64,000 nucleotides of DNA from NCBI RefSeq assembly GCF_905475395.1, contig NC_058337.1:111594368-111658367 (forward strand). The letters are read 5' to 3'. This stretch comes from Chrysoperla carnea (Eukaryota > Arthropoda > Insecta > Neuroptera > Chrysopidae). Each line of letters begins with the position of its first letter. Positions within the stretch are counted from its first letter, which is position 1. The notes under the pieces were generated by a model. It had not been told where the DNA came from. It did no database searches and was given only the letters and a program-made list of their open reading frames with translations. Position numbers and translations under genes: made by a program. Below are positions 36,201 through 50,000 of the stretch, piece by piece.

Positions 36201-39021
36201 AAATTACCCGAATTTGTTCAACCCGTGGTTTTGAGAATTTCAAATCGAAACAATAATTAACAAGTGATCGAATTTTTGGATGATTTCGGTCGTTGCACAT
36301 GCATATTATAGGGATTGATGAATTTTTTATTAATTGTATTAATTCTTGCATACCACCTCTATCTTCGTTTCCCGCCATACCGTCCACTTCATCCATTAAT
36401 AATACATGCTTTCTAGTCATGCCTTTTTCACTACCTAATTTAAAAAATAACAAATTTATTAGTTGTTGTTTTTATTTTTGGGCTATATTTTCTAGCACAA
36501 AACTTACCATTAAAATATCCCGCCAAAGATTGATTACTTAATAAATTACTGACATCTTCCCGCAATAAACTTTTACTTCTTGTGCATGAAGCATTCATTT
36601 CAACAACATCGAAGCCTAACTCGGTAGATACTAAACTCGCAGTTGTAGTTTTACCAACACCTGGAGGTCCACTTAATAATGCCGCTTTAAAGTACGCTCC
36701 ATCATCATTTTTCGCCCATGGACTTGGTTTTGTTAATTTTAATTTTGGATTACGATTTTTGTACCAATTTTCCATCCATTTAATTAATTTCTTTACATTG
36801 CTATTTTCTCCTTGTTGTCCAATAATTTGTTTAAGTGTTTTTGGTTTATATTTATCGACCCATGAAACATTATCCGATATTATTGATTCTGATTTAGGTA
36901 CATGCTTTTCAGTTTCTCGAGATTCGGATTTGTCTACATTCTCTAGTTTTATTTTCGGCTTATCCTTCTTAAAGAATTCGCTAACTTCTTCACTTTCTTT
37001 TGATTTCGTAGGCGATGTTTTTGTTGATTTTTCTTTTGGAAGTTCAATCATTTTCTTCTTAGGTGGGCTGGCGGACACTTCTGATTTTTTATTTTCTGCT
37101 TCTTTGTGTTTTTTTGGTGTTTTTTTGTTTGATTCTTCCGACTTAGTGTCTTTAGATTTTTCCTCAGAAGTTTTAATTTTTTTTGATTTGATGTCCTTTG
37201 TTTCTTTAGAATCTGAACCTGATTTCTTTGAATCGGATGATCTCTCTCGAATGAGATCTAATAAGCCATCCTCGGAGATTATTTTTATACCCATACTTTT
37301 AGCTTTATCCAATTTAGCGGGACCTGCATCTTCTCCAACCACTAGATGAGTTACTTTACCTACGATTTAAAACAGATAATTTTTAAAATTATTATAATTT
37401 CAACGTATATGAGCTTTTAACAATTCCCTAATAATTTCCAATTTCTTATTCCTAGATATTTAGAAATTTTCAAGATATTTTAGTACTTCTTAGTTTTTCC
37501 TGTCTATTTATATGCATACACATACCTGATATTGCTTTGACAACTCGTCCGCCTAAATCAGTGATAATACTTGCAGCTTCATCTCGTTCTAATGACTCAT
37601 ATACACCAGTGAGAAGGAAAACCAAAGGTTTTAAGCAATCTGGTGTACCCTAGAAAATTGAAAACAGAATAATAAAATGATTCAACATTAAATCATTAAA
37701 ATTTTCATACTTGAGGCACTTCTTTCGAACCAGGATTTGATGGACCAGCTCGTTTTAAATATTTTTGATACATAACAGATGATTGACGTCGTCTTTCAAA
37801 ACGATCTTCGTCAGTAATAGTTTCATCTAAATCCGCTTTACGTTTTCGTGCTTTTGGGGTTTTTTCAATTATATCTGTAACGACAAACATAAATTTTAAA
37901 CCTCCATAAAGTGTTAAATTAAAAAAATATTTACCTTGGCTTGTATCACAAAGTGAATCGTCATTATTAGACGAATATTTTTGATCATCTGATGACGCTC
38001 CTAGACTATCCAGTTTACTCCCATTCAATTTTTTAGACTCCTTTTCAGTTTTAATCTTCGGTTTTGGCGATTTTATTTTATCATCTTCAGAATCCTTCTT
38101 GGGTGACTTTATTTTACTATCTTGAGAGTCATTTTTGGATTTCACTTTAGGTGATTTGATTTTATCATCTTCAGAATCATTTTCCAATTTAACTTTCGAT
38201 GATTTAATTTTCTCATTTTCAGAGCTATGGTTATTATTCTTTGAATTTGAAGATTTCTCATTATTTTTTTCTTTTTTTCCAACTACTTCATCTACTTGTA
38301 ATAAAGTTGCTTTGAAATCTTCATCAGAAAATACATCTTCTTCTTTCATAAACATATCTTCTACTGTTTCTTGCTTTTCGGGTTTTTTCTCTTTCTTTGA
38401 ATTTTTAGGTGAGGATTTAAACATCTCTACAAAAATACAAAATTTGATCGATTTAATTTTCAACAAATTTTTTTTTACAATATTATTATTACACGAAGCA
38501 ACTTGGTTCTAAAGTAAGTTTAACTAAATCGTATTATTTTGAGCTATACAATACTACCTGGTAGAGAAAATCCATATTGAGAACAGAACTTAGAAAAAGT
38601 CAAATAAAATTATTACCTAGTGCACTAATTGGCTTTAATTTAGTTGGTGAAGATTTCTTATCCTTTTTTGCTGACCCTCCATTTTTAACCTTCGGAGACT
38701 TATCAATTTCAGTTCCATTAGCAATTTTTCTTTTTTTTGTTGTTTTAGATTTTTCAACTGGCGTTGCAGGAACTTCTTCATCACTGGAATCACAAATAAC
38801 TGCCGGCCGTTTCTTTGTATTAGATGCTGAAATTGGTTGTGATGTTTTTTTATTAACTGCATTAAAAAATGATCGAATATCCTAAAAATAAATTGAACAT
38901 ATTAACATAAGTTTTATCATATAAAAGTTTGAAATTTTTACGATCTGTATAAACAATATTTTTTGAATTAATCCTAAGTTTTCAATTTATCCTGACAGTA
39001 TGGAAAATTTACCTTGGACAT
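33294..39021 (-). CDS. RFC1: Replication factor C large subunit, complete
   Basis: RFC1 is the largest subunit of the clamp loader that opens PCNA and places it on primed DNA in the nucleus. Thirteen minus-strand exons (39021-39013, 38881-38617, 38426-37935, 37874-37711, 37649-37526, 37359-36508, 36434-36208, 36141-35953, 35090-34939, 34750-34496, 33917-33713, 33650-33465, 33401-33294) give 1075 residues. The start MSKDIRSFFNAV carries a PCNA-binding-like motif. A Lys/Ser-rich linker follows, then a BRCT domain (from GTPDCLKPLVFLLTGVYES to IISEDGLLDLI), a second charged linker, and the AAA+ module: DKYKPKTLKQIIGQQGENSN, Walker A SGPPGVGKTT, Walker B VLLMDEVDGM, sensor ICMCNDRN. The RFC1 C-terminal domain follows (GPWDVVRKVFS, WLDRFTETAEYLSLGDLADS), ending in a Lys-rich tail. 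The first exon has only nine coding bases but the joint is in phase. A LINE fragment lies in intron 10. Confidence 0.95.
34051..34485 (+). mobile_element. LINE 3'-end fragment (Jockey/R1-type RNase H end), degenerate
   Basis: Inside RFC1 intron 10 but on the opposite strand. The plus strand encodes EVDELARNGARLSDTSINRH, which matches the end of the RNase H-like domain of insect non-LTR retrotransposons (the '..KADELAR.G..' motif). A further 300 bp with a broken frame (LLLFLNRSKWF near the end) leads to a CTCTAACTTAACCTAATT 3' end typical of such LINEs. It is more GC-rich than its surroundings and 5'-truncated, as usual for LINE copies. The frame is interrupted several times, so it is an old dead copy. 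Confidence 0.7.
35239..35729. repeat. MITE-like element in RFC1 intron 8
   Basis: AATAGGGAATATTCAT (35239-35254) and ATGAATATTCCCTATT (35714-35729) are perfect 16-bp reverse complements bounding about 490 bp of A+T-rich non-coding sequence. No transposase. Confidence 0.5.
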
Positions 39022-41086
39022 AATTACAAAATAAAATTTAATATGTTTATATAATAAATATTTATAACAGATTTTATAATAACGATTTAAAATAATGGCT
39101 TCTTTTAAAACACAAAACAAAGTTAATTCTCTTCAAGAATTCATTCAAAATTGTAATCAACTGCAATTAATTGGCGGCAAATCATTGAAAATTTGACAGT
39201 TTTATAAAAACCATGTCGACGTAAATCCAAATTAAGGCGCATTCACATTCGTACAATGTCATCAGATAGACCTACTTTATCAGATTGCGATGCGTACAAA
39301 ACATGAAAAATATTGTATACATAGAGAAGATTTATAGAATAACAAGAACGAATAATTTAAAATTAAGTACAAGTAGTTTTAGAAACAATTATTTTCTTAA
39401 AATGTACCTATTTTTAAATTTTAAATTATGTTATTTAAAATAAGTAAGTAAATTGTGTCTAAGAGAGGCTGTGCTTTGACTAGCGAATTGAGCACTCAAT
39501 AGTGCTCAGTTAGTACCTGTACTCTATATCGATAATCTTTTTTTCTAAGATAGAGTACTGGTGCTAAATGAGAGCCTACTTAGAGCTCATACGCTAGCCA
39601 CAGCCAATGCTATCGGCTTGGGAGTACTAGTACTACTCGCAATCGCAACATCACAACACCAATTGGCGAAATGGAAATTGTATGGCTATCGTGCTTTGCA
39701 TTGACTATCTTTAGCTGGAATTATTGCTCAGTTTTGTTCGGTTAATATTTCTTTGGTATTCCATCTATATGAAAGAAAAAATTTATTCTTAATAGTTGGA
39801 GTGCCGGTGCTAAGTGAACGCTCAATTCTGCAGGGCACAGTCAATATTTCATTCTATTGTGCACAAAAGACAAAAATAATTCCACTCTACTAATGAAAAA
39901 CAATAAAGTGAAAATAGCAACTATCAGACTTAATTATTTGAGTACCCTTGCAATATCTGTGTATCAACTTTTTTTCTAAGTATATTACGAACAAAATTGA
40001 ATATACCTCATACATTACATTAAATATTTTAATAAAAAGATTAGATGAAGCAAGCAAATTATTGACAAATAATGTGTTTATTTTTCTAAAAATATGAACA
40101 TATCATGTATGTCATCACCTCTTCAACAAATCATATTTTTATATAAAAAGTTCCGAAAGAATTTAAAAATATGATTATACCAATTATACATATACGTATA
40201 TACCGAATGTGAAAAAAGGTGTCTCGGAATAACTCCAAAAAAATGACAAAAGAAAAAAGTTATATACAAAAGTTGTAGAGTTAAATGAATTAAACTAAAT
40301 CGCGTCCTTGACTTTTAAGGTCATTTAAAAGGCATCTCTTATTCTCTTATTCATTATTTTGATATTCGTTTAAATCAAGTAAATTTTCGAAAAAATATTT
40401 CGAAATACCCAAGAAAATATTTTTGTTATTCATTATGAAGCCCTTAAATTTGCAATTTTAATAATTCCTAAAATATAAATAAATAAGTAAATCGTTCTAC
40501 TATCAAAATATATGAATGACTTCCACTTAATTGATATAATTTTTCTAAAAAGAATTTAGTTTCTAGACTCTGATAGACAATATCAGTTTTAAGGTTAATT
40601 TATTTAATCCAATAAATTTTGTATTAACTTTTTTTTTCTAAAATTATTTTTCACATTATTTTGAGAGTACGGTTGTTTTTACACCCTGTATAAATAATAT
40701 TAGCTTTAGCAAACACAAACAAATGTGCGTGTTTATGTTTATTCGTCCTTCGTTATTCACCGGGAAATATTCATATCTTTATCTATACAAACAAGAAAAT
40801 AAAGACAGATACAATTATATAATTTATGGTTGGTCAAGTAAACGAAAGCACCTCATAAGTCAAGGTGACAATACCCCAAGAAAAATGAAATTATTTCATT
40901 TTTTTCTGAGAATAAAATATCATAACAAAGTCTAAAAATAAGATATGAATATAAAATTGTCTCTTTCATACATACAGGTCATACATCTAATTTTAAATAG
41001 ATAATAATTTATAAATAGTGTTTACTACTTGTTAACAATGTGAAATCGGATCAACAATAAATGCCCTTTTTTGTAAAATATAAAAG
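39022..41086. other. Bidirectional promoter region between RFC1 and anoctamin
   Basis: RFC1 (-) and the anoctamin gene (+) diverge from this 2-kb spacer. No supported exon. The first few hundred bases next to 39021 are presumed RFC1 promoter and 5' untranslated region. An imperfect palindrome is at 39467-39604 and an A+T-rich tract with a CACCCTGTATA end lies near 40681. The frame at 40723-40935 has no recognisable domain. Confidence 0.4.
39467..39604. repeat. Imperfect foldback repeat
   Basis: GGCTGTGCTTTGACTAGCG through TACCTGTACTCTAT is mirrored imperfectly by ATAGAGTACTGGTGCTAA through CGCTAGCCACAGCC. A third similar arm (GTGCCGGTGCTAAGTGAACG to GGGCACAGTC) lies near 39800-39845, suggesting a nested or repeated insertion. 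Confidence 0.5.
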
Positions 41087-44000
41087 ATGGCAAATAACGT
41101 AGAAGATTGTTCCATAAATACTGAAGAAGAGGCGAACTATTCACCAAATAAAAATGAAAATCAACGAGAATTTACAGTTGTTTACAAACCTTTAAGTTCC
41201 TATGAGCATGTTTTAAATGAGAAGACGGTTAGAAATGATTTAGCTGCAATGTCAGTATTAAGTTTATACCAAAGTGCTAAAGATCTCGAAACAATGGATA
41301 TAGCTATTCATTCTGAAAGGTGAGTTTATTTAACTCATTTTAACACTAACTATGAAATGGGTTTTAAACATTTTACTTTTCACAAAAAACAATTGCACAT
41401 AAAACATTTAAAACATGCACCATTTGTTTTTCTATTTTGTTTACGGCTTCTATGAATAAAATCTGTTAATTCTATTTTATGGAAAGAAAAACTGCCCAAA
41501 TACGATTCTGACTTGCATAAAAATAATTTTGCATCACGCATAAGCTTTGTATACTTACTAAGACATAGCGTATAAAATATTTGCGGACTGTAGGAATAAT
41601 TTAATAAAACCGGTTTCCCACAACTTTTAAAAGTTTCAGAAAGTAAGGTTTGAGTTTTAAGTAATAATGTGAGAGTATGTATAAAATTGAAAAATGGACT
41701 TTTGAAATAAACCCTATTTTCTAGGAATTTCGTTCTACGTTTCAAATTATCCTCCTATAAATAGACCGACTAAAAAACTAATGAACTTTAAAAAACTATT
41801 CAACAAGGTAAATTTCAAAAGCTATTACTCTATATGCCGATAATTAATTTTTTACTTTAAGATACAGAGGATGGCGGTAGAGTACTAAATTAGCCCTCCG
41901 ACCACTCAGTTCAGCTAGACGCAGCTATTAATTCTGATCCAAATCACAAACTTTATATGATTTTTTCGATTTTACCGATACTTGATTTTTGGACTTTTGT
42001 TAGTAGGTACGGTTTGATACTAAGAAATTCAAAATTTTTTTTGTTTCTGTTTTTAGAATGTAAAATAACAAAAAAAAAAACACAAAAATCCAAGCTATTT
42101 AGCAATTAGATTATTAGTACTCGAGAAACCGCCGAAAATAAATAAGTACAAAATGTAAAAAAATCGTCTAATACAATCCATATTTGTATTTTTTTGTCAA
42201 AATTACTATATATATACCAAGTTTTATCAAATTTCGAAACAAAAAGTTGTTTGTGAAAAAACTCGAGAAGACTTATTTTCTAATTACGACTATACTCTCT
42301 ATAAACGATAATTTTGGCTCAAAAATAATAAACATTTTATTCATTTGACGATTGAATAAATAGTTTCAAAGACACTGTCCAAAATCCCATACGAAGAGGG
42401 GTTTCTCGGCTCGATATTTCAGACAATTTCTTACAAAATGTTTGTCTAGTTGTCAAATGTATTTTTTTTACTTTTCTGTACAGTAGTATATTTAACCCCG
42501 ACAAAAAGAGCGAGCATAATTCGAAATTCTAATATGAGTATGCCTGTTTGTGGCGTCATAACTCCCGGATACGTCGATTTCTTGATTCAAAATTGAAAGC
42601 TGGTTCAATCGGGATGATTGTTACCGATGTATGTCGGAAGTCTGTTCAACAATTATGCTTTTTTTATTTATTATTATATTAATAATAAATTTAAGCTTTT
42701 TCTATTTGTTGTATTAATAATGTATTAATTGTCAGTGGATTAAGCATCGCTATATACCAGATTATTAAAATTTTACAATCGTGATGAGTGTGCTTGTAGA
42801 AAGCAAATTTTTTGAAAAATAAAAAAAAAAAAATATTTTGCCTTTTAAAAGTGAAATTTTTCAATTGTTTCAGCGAAAATGAAGACCAAAGTATACCCTT
42901 ATCTGAAATTAAACTTGATGATGAAAATCATCTATCACCAAAGAGTTCCACACCAAATTCGGCTAAAAACCCAACTGACTGTCCATGTAAATTGTATCCT
43001 AATTCAATTAAATTAGTAAGCTGTCCGATGCCGTCATTATATTTTGAAGATGGCAAAAGATCTGTGGATTTTATTTTAGTATGGGATAGTTTTATTGACG
43101 TAGCAATTACAGAAATAGCAACAGAAAGGCGTGCAGTTTTTGAAAAAAATTTAATGGCAGAGGGATTAGAATTAGAATATGAACCAGTAAATGAAACTGG
43201 TTTAAATTTTATTAAAATTCATGTACCTCATGAAGTTTTACGACGTTATAGTGAAATTCTAAAATTACGTATGCCTATGAAAGAGGTATTTACATGGAAA
43301 TTTTTCATTAATTTTTTTATCGATGTTGTAGCAGATTTGTCATATTTCTCTTTTTACTTTGATGTACCTATCTAAACCCGTTAGCACACGGCGCCTACTT
43401 CAAGCAACTTTATACACAATCAAAGAATTTATTACTGCCGATATGCAGGATAAACAGTGATTAGAATAGTGATTCTATGGAATACCGAATATTCAATCAC
43501 GTTCTTGGAGCCTCGGTATAGACATAAATGCTTTGAGTATGTTTCCAGCATTGCTACAACAATATAAATGCATTGTGTTTGAATATGATGGTATTTCTAA
43601 ATTTTCGTGGGAAAGGTTATCTACTTCTTCAGTTTCGAAAGAAATGGCAATTCATCACTGTGGCCAAATTTTTTCTTATTTCTGATATTAAATTTAACGA
43701 AATTGATAGGAAATATGATTATGAATACTGCAGTCGTTATAAGGAAAACATATTTATGTATTTTATGTTTAGAAGCTATAAAAGAAGAAAAGAGCCCTTG
43801 GATTGAATAAAATATTGCGTAACATTTCCAAACAAAAATTAATCAAAATACGATTAAGTCAAACAATACAAAATCACAAATATAACTCTTATTCTCTTTT
43901 AAATCGTCCTCGGAATTGCTGAAATACTCTGTGGCTTAACAAATTACAAACTAAAACGCATTAAAGAGGTTGGCCTATTTAATGATAAACAAGAAAAACT

Positions 44001-47000
44001 ACATCTGTTTTTTCTGTTGTGGACAACTAAGGCTTAAATGCATTTAAAAGTCACTTGGTCACTTAAAAGGCGAGTGTGTAAAAGGTTTAGTAAGAATTGT
44101 AGTTCATAGATTCAGTTTCAGTGGTAGTTTTATCCGCTTAAGACGTTGTATACATTTTTTTAATTTGATGGCACCACAGCTGCATGAATTGGCTTATATA
44201 AAAACATAAAGTTTCAAAATTTTTAGACTTCATTTAGGAACCTCAATATTCATTTAGGTATTCATATAAAATAATGGCATGATTGTTAATTTTATTTCTA
44301 GGAACTATGTTCATTTGAAAAAGGTGGTAAGCTTAATAAATTACTACACGCAACGCAATTTATTTCGCAAAAGGTATTGTCACACTAGACTTTTATAAAT
44401 AAAAAAAATTAACTAATATTATAATAAACTCCATTATAGGCTTTTAATAACCATGCATGTGTGATATAATTAACTTACGCTTAGCTAATATTTGAATCCT
44501 TTTTACTCAGAAGCATGACATAATTAAATGGTGAGTTTATGTTTATCCAATAGTTTATTAAATTAGTTCCCAAATTAACTTTTATATGTTGTGTAAACGT
44601 TTAAATGCATAATCTTGAGGTATCTGTACACTATGGAGCAAAATTTACTACAGTGTGTTCTCCTGCTAAAGTTTTCTACGAAGAGCAGTTTAGAGTCCTG
44701 TTAGAGTTAATCTACGAAATTTTGTTTATGTACGTTTTGTGTACGTTGAACCTAATTTTTACTCTGTATTCTCTAGCTAGCTCTACTCTATTCTAAGCTC
44801 TAGTTAGCTCTACTCTATTCTTATTCTAAGCTTTACTCTAGCTTAATCAATTGCAACCACAATGTACAGATATCTTTTGAAATGTTGTCTAATGTATAGT
44901 GATTTGTGTACAATTTCGTAACCTGGAAAGTGGTAAAAGTTCCGCAAAAGATAGCCCAACTTATATTGAATTAAAAAAAACTTTCATCAGTGTCCTGAGT
45001 GATTTTCGACATTTTTTACGAGATTGTTATAGATAATTAAAATTTAAAAAAAATGGAACGTAAGGACGTGAAACTTGAGTGGAGAGGAAAAAAGGCGCCT
45101 GTCTGGGCGAGATCTAGCCCTCGATCGTTGCGTACTTTGTACTGCGCATCATGCTGTCTTTTATTTTCAATTTTTTGTCTTTTGTTTTTAAACAATTGAA
45201 AGTGATTGAAAACAATTTCAATTGTTTTCAATCACTTAGATGATTAAGGGAACGACCGATGATTAGACCCCGCCCAGTTAGGCGTCGTAAATTCAGCCAC
45301 GGACGCTTATAGCCCGGCATAGGAAGTTTTTAACGCATGAGCAATATAGGCCCTTTTTGATCAAAATTTATTTGACGGCTTTTTAAATGTTTATAATGTC
45401 TACTATTGCACATGCGTCCTCTAGTCGACAAATGACTTACAACTTCAGTTATAGACATAGACATATATGGTTTTATATCTATGGTTATAGAAAAGGCTTT
45501 ATTGGAATGTAGTCTAGTAAAATACGTTACTATTGGTTTAAATAATAATTGGGCAAAGTTTTCAAGACTGATATATTTTACGTGCTAATTTAGATTTCAA
45601 AGTCAACTATATATTTCCATTTTTAAATAAGATGTTGAAAATTTATGGAGTGAATTAAACAAACACACTTTGGAAAATAGAGGAAGATCCTATTTTATCA
45701 CTTTGCCATTTTGCGAGAACCTATAAACTTTCTTGTAAATTTTTGTACTAATAAGGAAATTTTCTGAATTAAAACATCACTTTACAACAAAGTCGTATAT
45801 TGTCTTTTAGATACCCGGTTTAGAAAAAATGCATAATAAAACAAATACATTCTTTGATGAAATGAATTCATACTGGGACGCATTCTGGTCAAAAATTTAC
45901 GTTGATAAAAGAGTGTTTCCAGAACGAAGTCATCGTTTCACAGCCGTTTATAGTCGTGATCGTGAATACTTGTAAGAGAAAAATTTCTCTTAGTAATCAT
46001 TAAAATTGTTATTAATACTTCTAATTTTTAGATTTGATTTAGATTCGCCATGTTTCTTTACACCAGCCATACATTCACGTATAGCACAATTTATTTTGGA
46101 TCGTAAACGATTTAGTGATAACGAAAATGATGATTTTGCATTTGGAATTGAACGATTGATTAATGATTATACGTATAGTGCAGCATATCCATTACACGAT
46201 GTAAGAAAATTAACCGTTTAAAATATTTAACAATTATTTTCACTATTATTTATTAATTTTTAGGGTGATTTACGAACAGCAGGTTCAATGCGTCACTTGT
46301 TGTATCATGAATGGGCAGCACTGAGAAAATGGTATCGTTATCAACCATTAGATTACATAAAAGAATATTTCGGAGTAAAAATTGCATTGTATTTTGCATG
46401 GTTGGGATTTTATACACACATGCTGTTACCTGCATCCATTGTAGGGGTGGCTTGTTTTATTTATTCATGGTTGACACTTGATTCGAATAGACTTTGGTAA
46501 ATATTTTAAATTCTGTATAAGGTTATCATCAGACTTCTTTTCAGAGTTGAAGTTTTATTTTGGTTTAGTGAGGATCATAAAACTCTAGAAATTTGAAAGG
46601 TTTTGAACAGTAAACGACATCTTGACGACTACGCGAACAGCGTTAAAATTAGACTTAACTTCTATAATATGTATACCCACTTTAAGTTGATACAATAAAT
46701 ATCTATTTTCCAATGCGCAAGGGTATTAATAAAACTGCTGGTGACCGAGTTCAAAACACATAACAGCACGTTTTGCTATCATTAATTTTGTCCAACATAT
46801 AAACAGAGAATATCCTTCAAATTGTAAATTCATTTTAAAATTTTCGTAAGGATGTAAATTAAATTATATTTTCATTTTTAATACAGCCAAGATATTTGTA
46901 AAGAAGATTTAAATATTAAGATGTGTCCAATATGCGATCATTGGTGTGATTATTTCGATATTAAAGCTACCTGCCTGCATTCAAAAATTACGTATTTGTT

Positions 47001-50000
47001 TGATAATCCAACAACAGTATTTTTTGCAATTTTTATGTCATTTTGGGGTAAGCCTTAGTTAAATTTTTTCGCGTGAAGTTAGTTTTAAAATATTTTATAA
47101 TAACTCATAAACTTTTTATAGCAACATGTTTTTTGGAATTATGGAAACGTTATTCAGCGGAAATAACACATCGTTGGGATTTAACGGGTTTTGATGTAAA
47201 AGAAGAGCATCCTCGTCCACAATATTTAGCACGATTAGCACATGTAAAACGTCGTCGTATAAATATCATAACCAATACAATGGAACCATTGGTACCATTT
47301 TGGCGTGTTAAAGTACCTGCTACAATTTTAAGTTTTTCCGTTGTACTTTTATTGGTAGCATTAGCTGTTGCGGCTGTGATTGCTGTTGTTTTATATAGGA
47401 TGTCTGTTTTAACGGCATTGAGTTGGTATGGCGGCAAAGATTCTGTGATTACAAGTAATGCGATTTTATTTACAACGGCTACTGCTGCAAGCATTAATTT
47501 ATGCTGTATTATGGTTTTTAATTGGGTAAAAATATTTTATTTAAAAATTAGGTATTTTTCTGTCTTTTTACTGTTTGCTGAAAGCGTATTTCTTTTCAGA
47601 TTTATACGTACGTTGCTCAATATTTAACAGAAGTGGAACTTTTACGCACACAAACTGAATTTGATGATTCATTAACGTTAAAAATATATTTATTGCAATT
47701 TGTTAATTACTATGCTTCGATATTTTATATTGCATTTATAAAAGGGAAGTATGTTGGATATCCTGGAAATTATATTCGTTTATTTGGATATAGGCAAGAA
47801 GAGGTAGGTAAACGAACAAGCACAAGCTTATTAAATGCATGATGAGCTCTTACGTGATCAGTAATACTGTCAATATCTCTATAATTTTGGAGTGTGGCTA
47901 CATATAATACACTAATGGGTTTTATAAAACAATCCGGGTGCCTTTCAGTATTTTCAACATTGTATCAGCATAGCAATGTATACGATAAAAAATATTGTCA
48001 ATATTTTTGTAAATAATGATCGTGTAATGATTTCAATTTTCGTTGATCTGTTACATTTCCGGCCAGTTTTAAGATAAGACATTTGCCAACCTATTTAATC
48101 ATAAACGTCGACTGTTTATTTCTGTCTTTCATTGTACTTGTAATTAATTCATTTTTCTCTGGCTCGCTTTCTTGACTAACGGATCTATGATTTGTTTCAA
48201 AATGCTATAATTGAGATAAGGCCTCTAAATATGCGTACAAAAGACTAAAATTATAAATTTCAATTTGCCAATAAGTGAGCGTGGATAAATTACATGACTC
48301 AATTCCTGCCTCTTTAGTATCCCCCCCCTTCCATGTAACCTTTACTATGATTCCCCCTCGAGTGGAACGTAGTTTTTTTTATTATCAAGTCAAAGACATT
48401 TTGTATTTTCTGGAACACTGGCAGTATGGCATTGTAAGGACCCATTGTTGAAAATTAAATATCCATACACCGCAAATCAAATTTTCATTGTGCCAAAAAC
48501 AATATATCAAGAACATTATGTAGCTTAATTTCTTTGCCACCCTCCCTTGACATAGCTCATCGTAGCTTTTAAGCTAGCCCCCTCTCTCTCTTGATCGGGT
48601 TTATGGATTTTCCATAAGTCAGAATTTTAGTTCGATTTAATTTTCAAAAAGTTTGATGATCGCTGGTTTATGCCATGGTTTAAAATTATGAGTTTAATTT
48701 ATAAATTTTAGTGTGGACCCGGAGGATGTTTATTAGAATTGTGTATTCAACTAGCAATTATAATGATTGGAAAACAAGCAATGAATACAATACTCGAAAT
48801 GATTTTACCAATATTTTATAAATGGTTTTATACACTTAAAACGAAAACTGGAATACATCGAGAACAATTATCACTAAAAAATCCCGTACAGTGGTATAAA
48901 GATTTCAAATTACTTGATTGGGGTGCACGTGGTTTATTTCCCGAATATTTAGAAATGGGTATGATTATAATATTAGAAAATGCAAAGTATTCTAAATCAT
49001 TTACACTGAATAGGACATTTTAGTTTTACAGTATGGATTTGTGACAATTTTTGTGGCAGCATTTCCATTAGCCCCATTTTTTGCTCTGTTAAATAATATT
49101 TTGGAAATGCGTTTAGATGCAAAAAAATTATTAACCTTTTATCGTCGACCAGTGACGCAACGTGTTCGAGATATTGGTGTTTGGTATCGAATACTTGATT
49201 CGATTGGGAAATTATCCGTCATTACTAATGTAATTAATGACAATAATCTTTGTATTTTATTCAAGCTCTTGATTCACTCTTAAATATTGCAGGGTTTCAT
49301 TATTGCTTTTACATCAGACTTTATCCCACGTCTAGTGTACAGATTTGTTGAGAGCCCAGATGGCTCATTAAATGGTTACTTAAACAGTTCATTATCGTAT
49401 TTTAATACAAGTGATTTTCAAGTTGGTTCTGCACCTCGAAATACACAGTTTGGTAACCTAACTATTTGCAGGTAAATTCATTTATCTTTTATCTGTATTG
49501 ACATAGTATACTATTAGGTTCTTTATTTTTTCATTGATAGGTATCCTGATTATCGAGAACCTCCATGGTCTCCCAACAGATATGATAAAACTATTATAGC
49601 GTGGATTATTTTAGCTGCTAAATTGGGTTTTGTTGTGATATTTGAGGTAAGAATTAGAAATAGTATTCCTTAGTAATAATAATTATTCATAAGAGGGGTA
49701 CCGCTAGTGGATCCCTAGCACATAGACAAAGGGATTCTCTGTGCCCTCCTTGAGAACAACCTGTAACCCCTTTTTAAGCAGACGAAGCTATAAGATTCTG
49801 TCGAGGCCAGACGCTAAGCACAAAGCCTACACAATTGACCGTTTCACGGTTTCGGAGTCAAATATTTTAAACCTGACGCCCTGCAGGTTTCTGTAGGTAA
49901 GATAACATTTATGAAGGTTCCATCGTCCTCCATACAGGCTCTACAAAGTGGGAGCATGAGAGATCCTCATGCTATGAAGGTGGTAGTTAAATTAACAGTG

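Noticed and set aside
36582-37349. Long plus-strand frame of 255 codons
   Set aside because: It is the complement of RFC1 exon 6, which contains BRCT and Walker A motifs on the minus strand.
41380-41745. Minus-strand 121-codon frame in anoctamin intron 1
   Set aside because: No domain recognised and it lies wholly inside an intron of a well-supported gene.
43573-43810. Two overlapping plus-strand frames in anoctamin intron 2
   Set aside because: They do not align to any anoctamin region; exon 2 joins exon 3 (45811) in phase without them.
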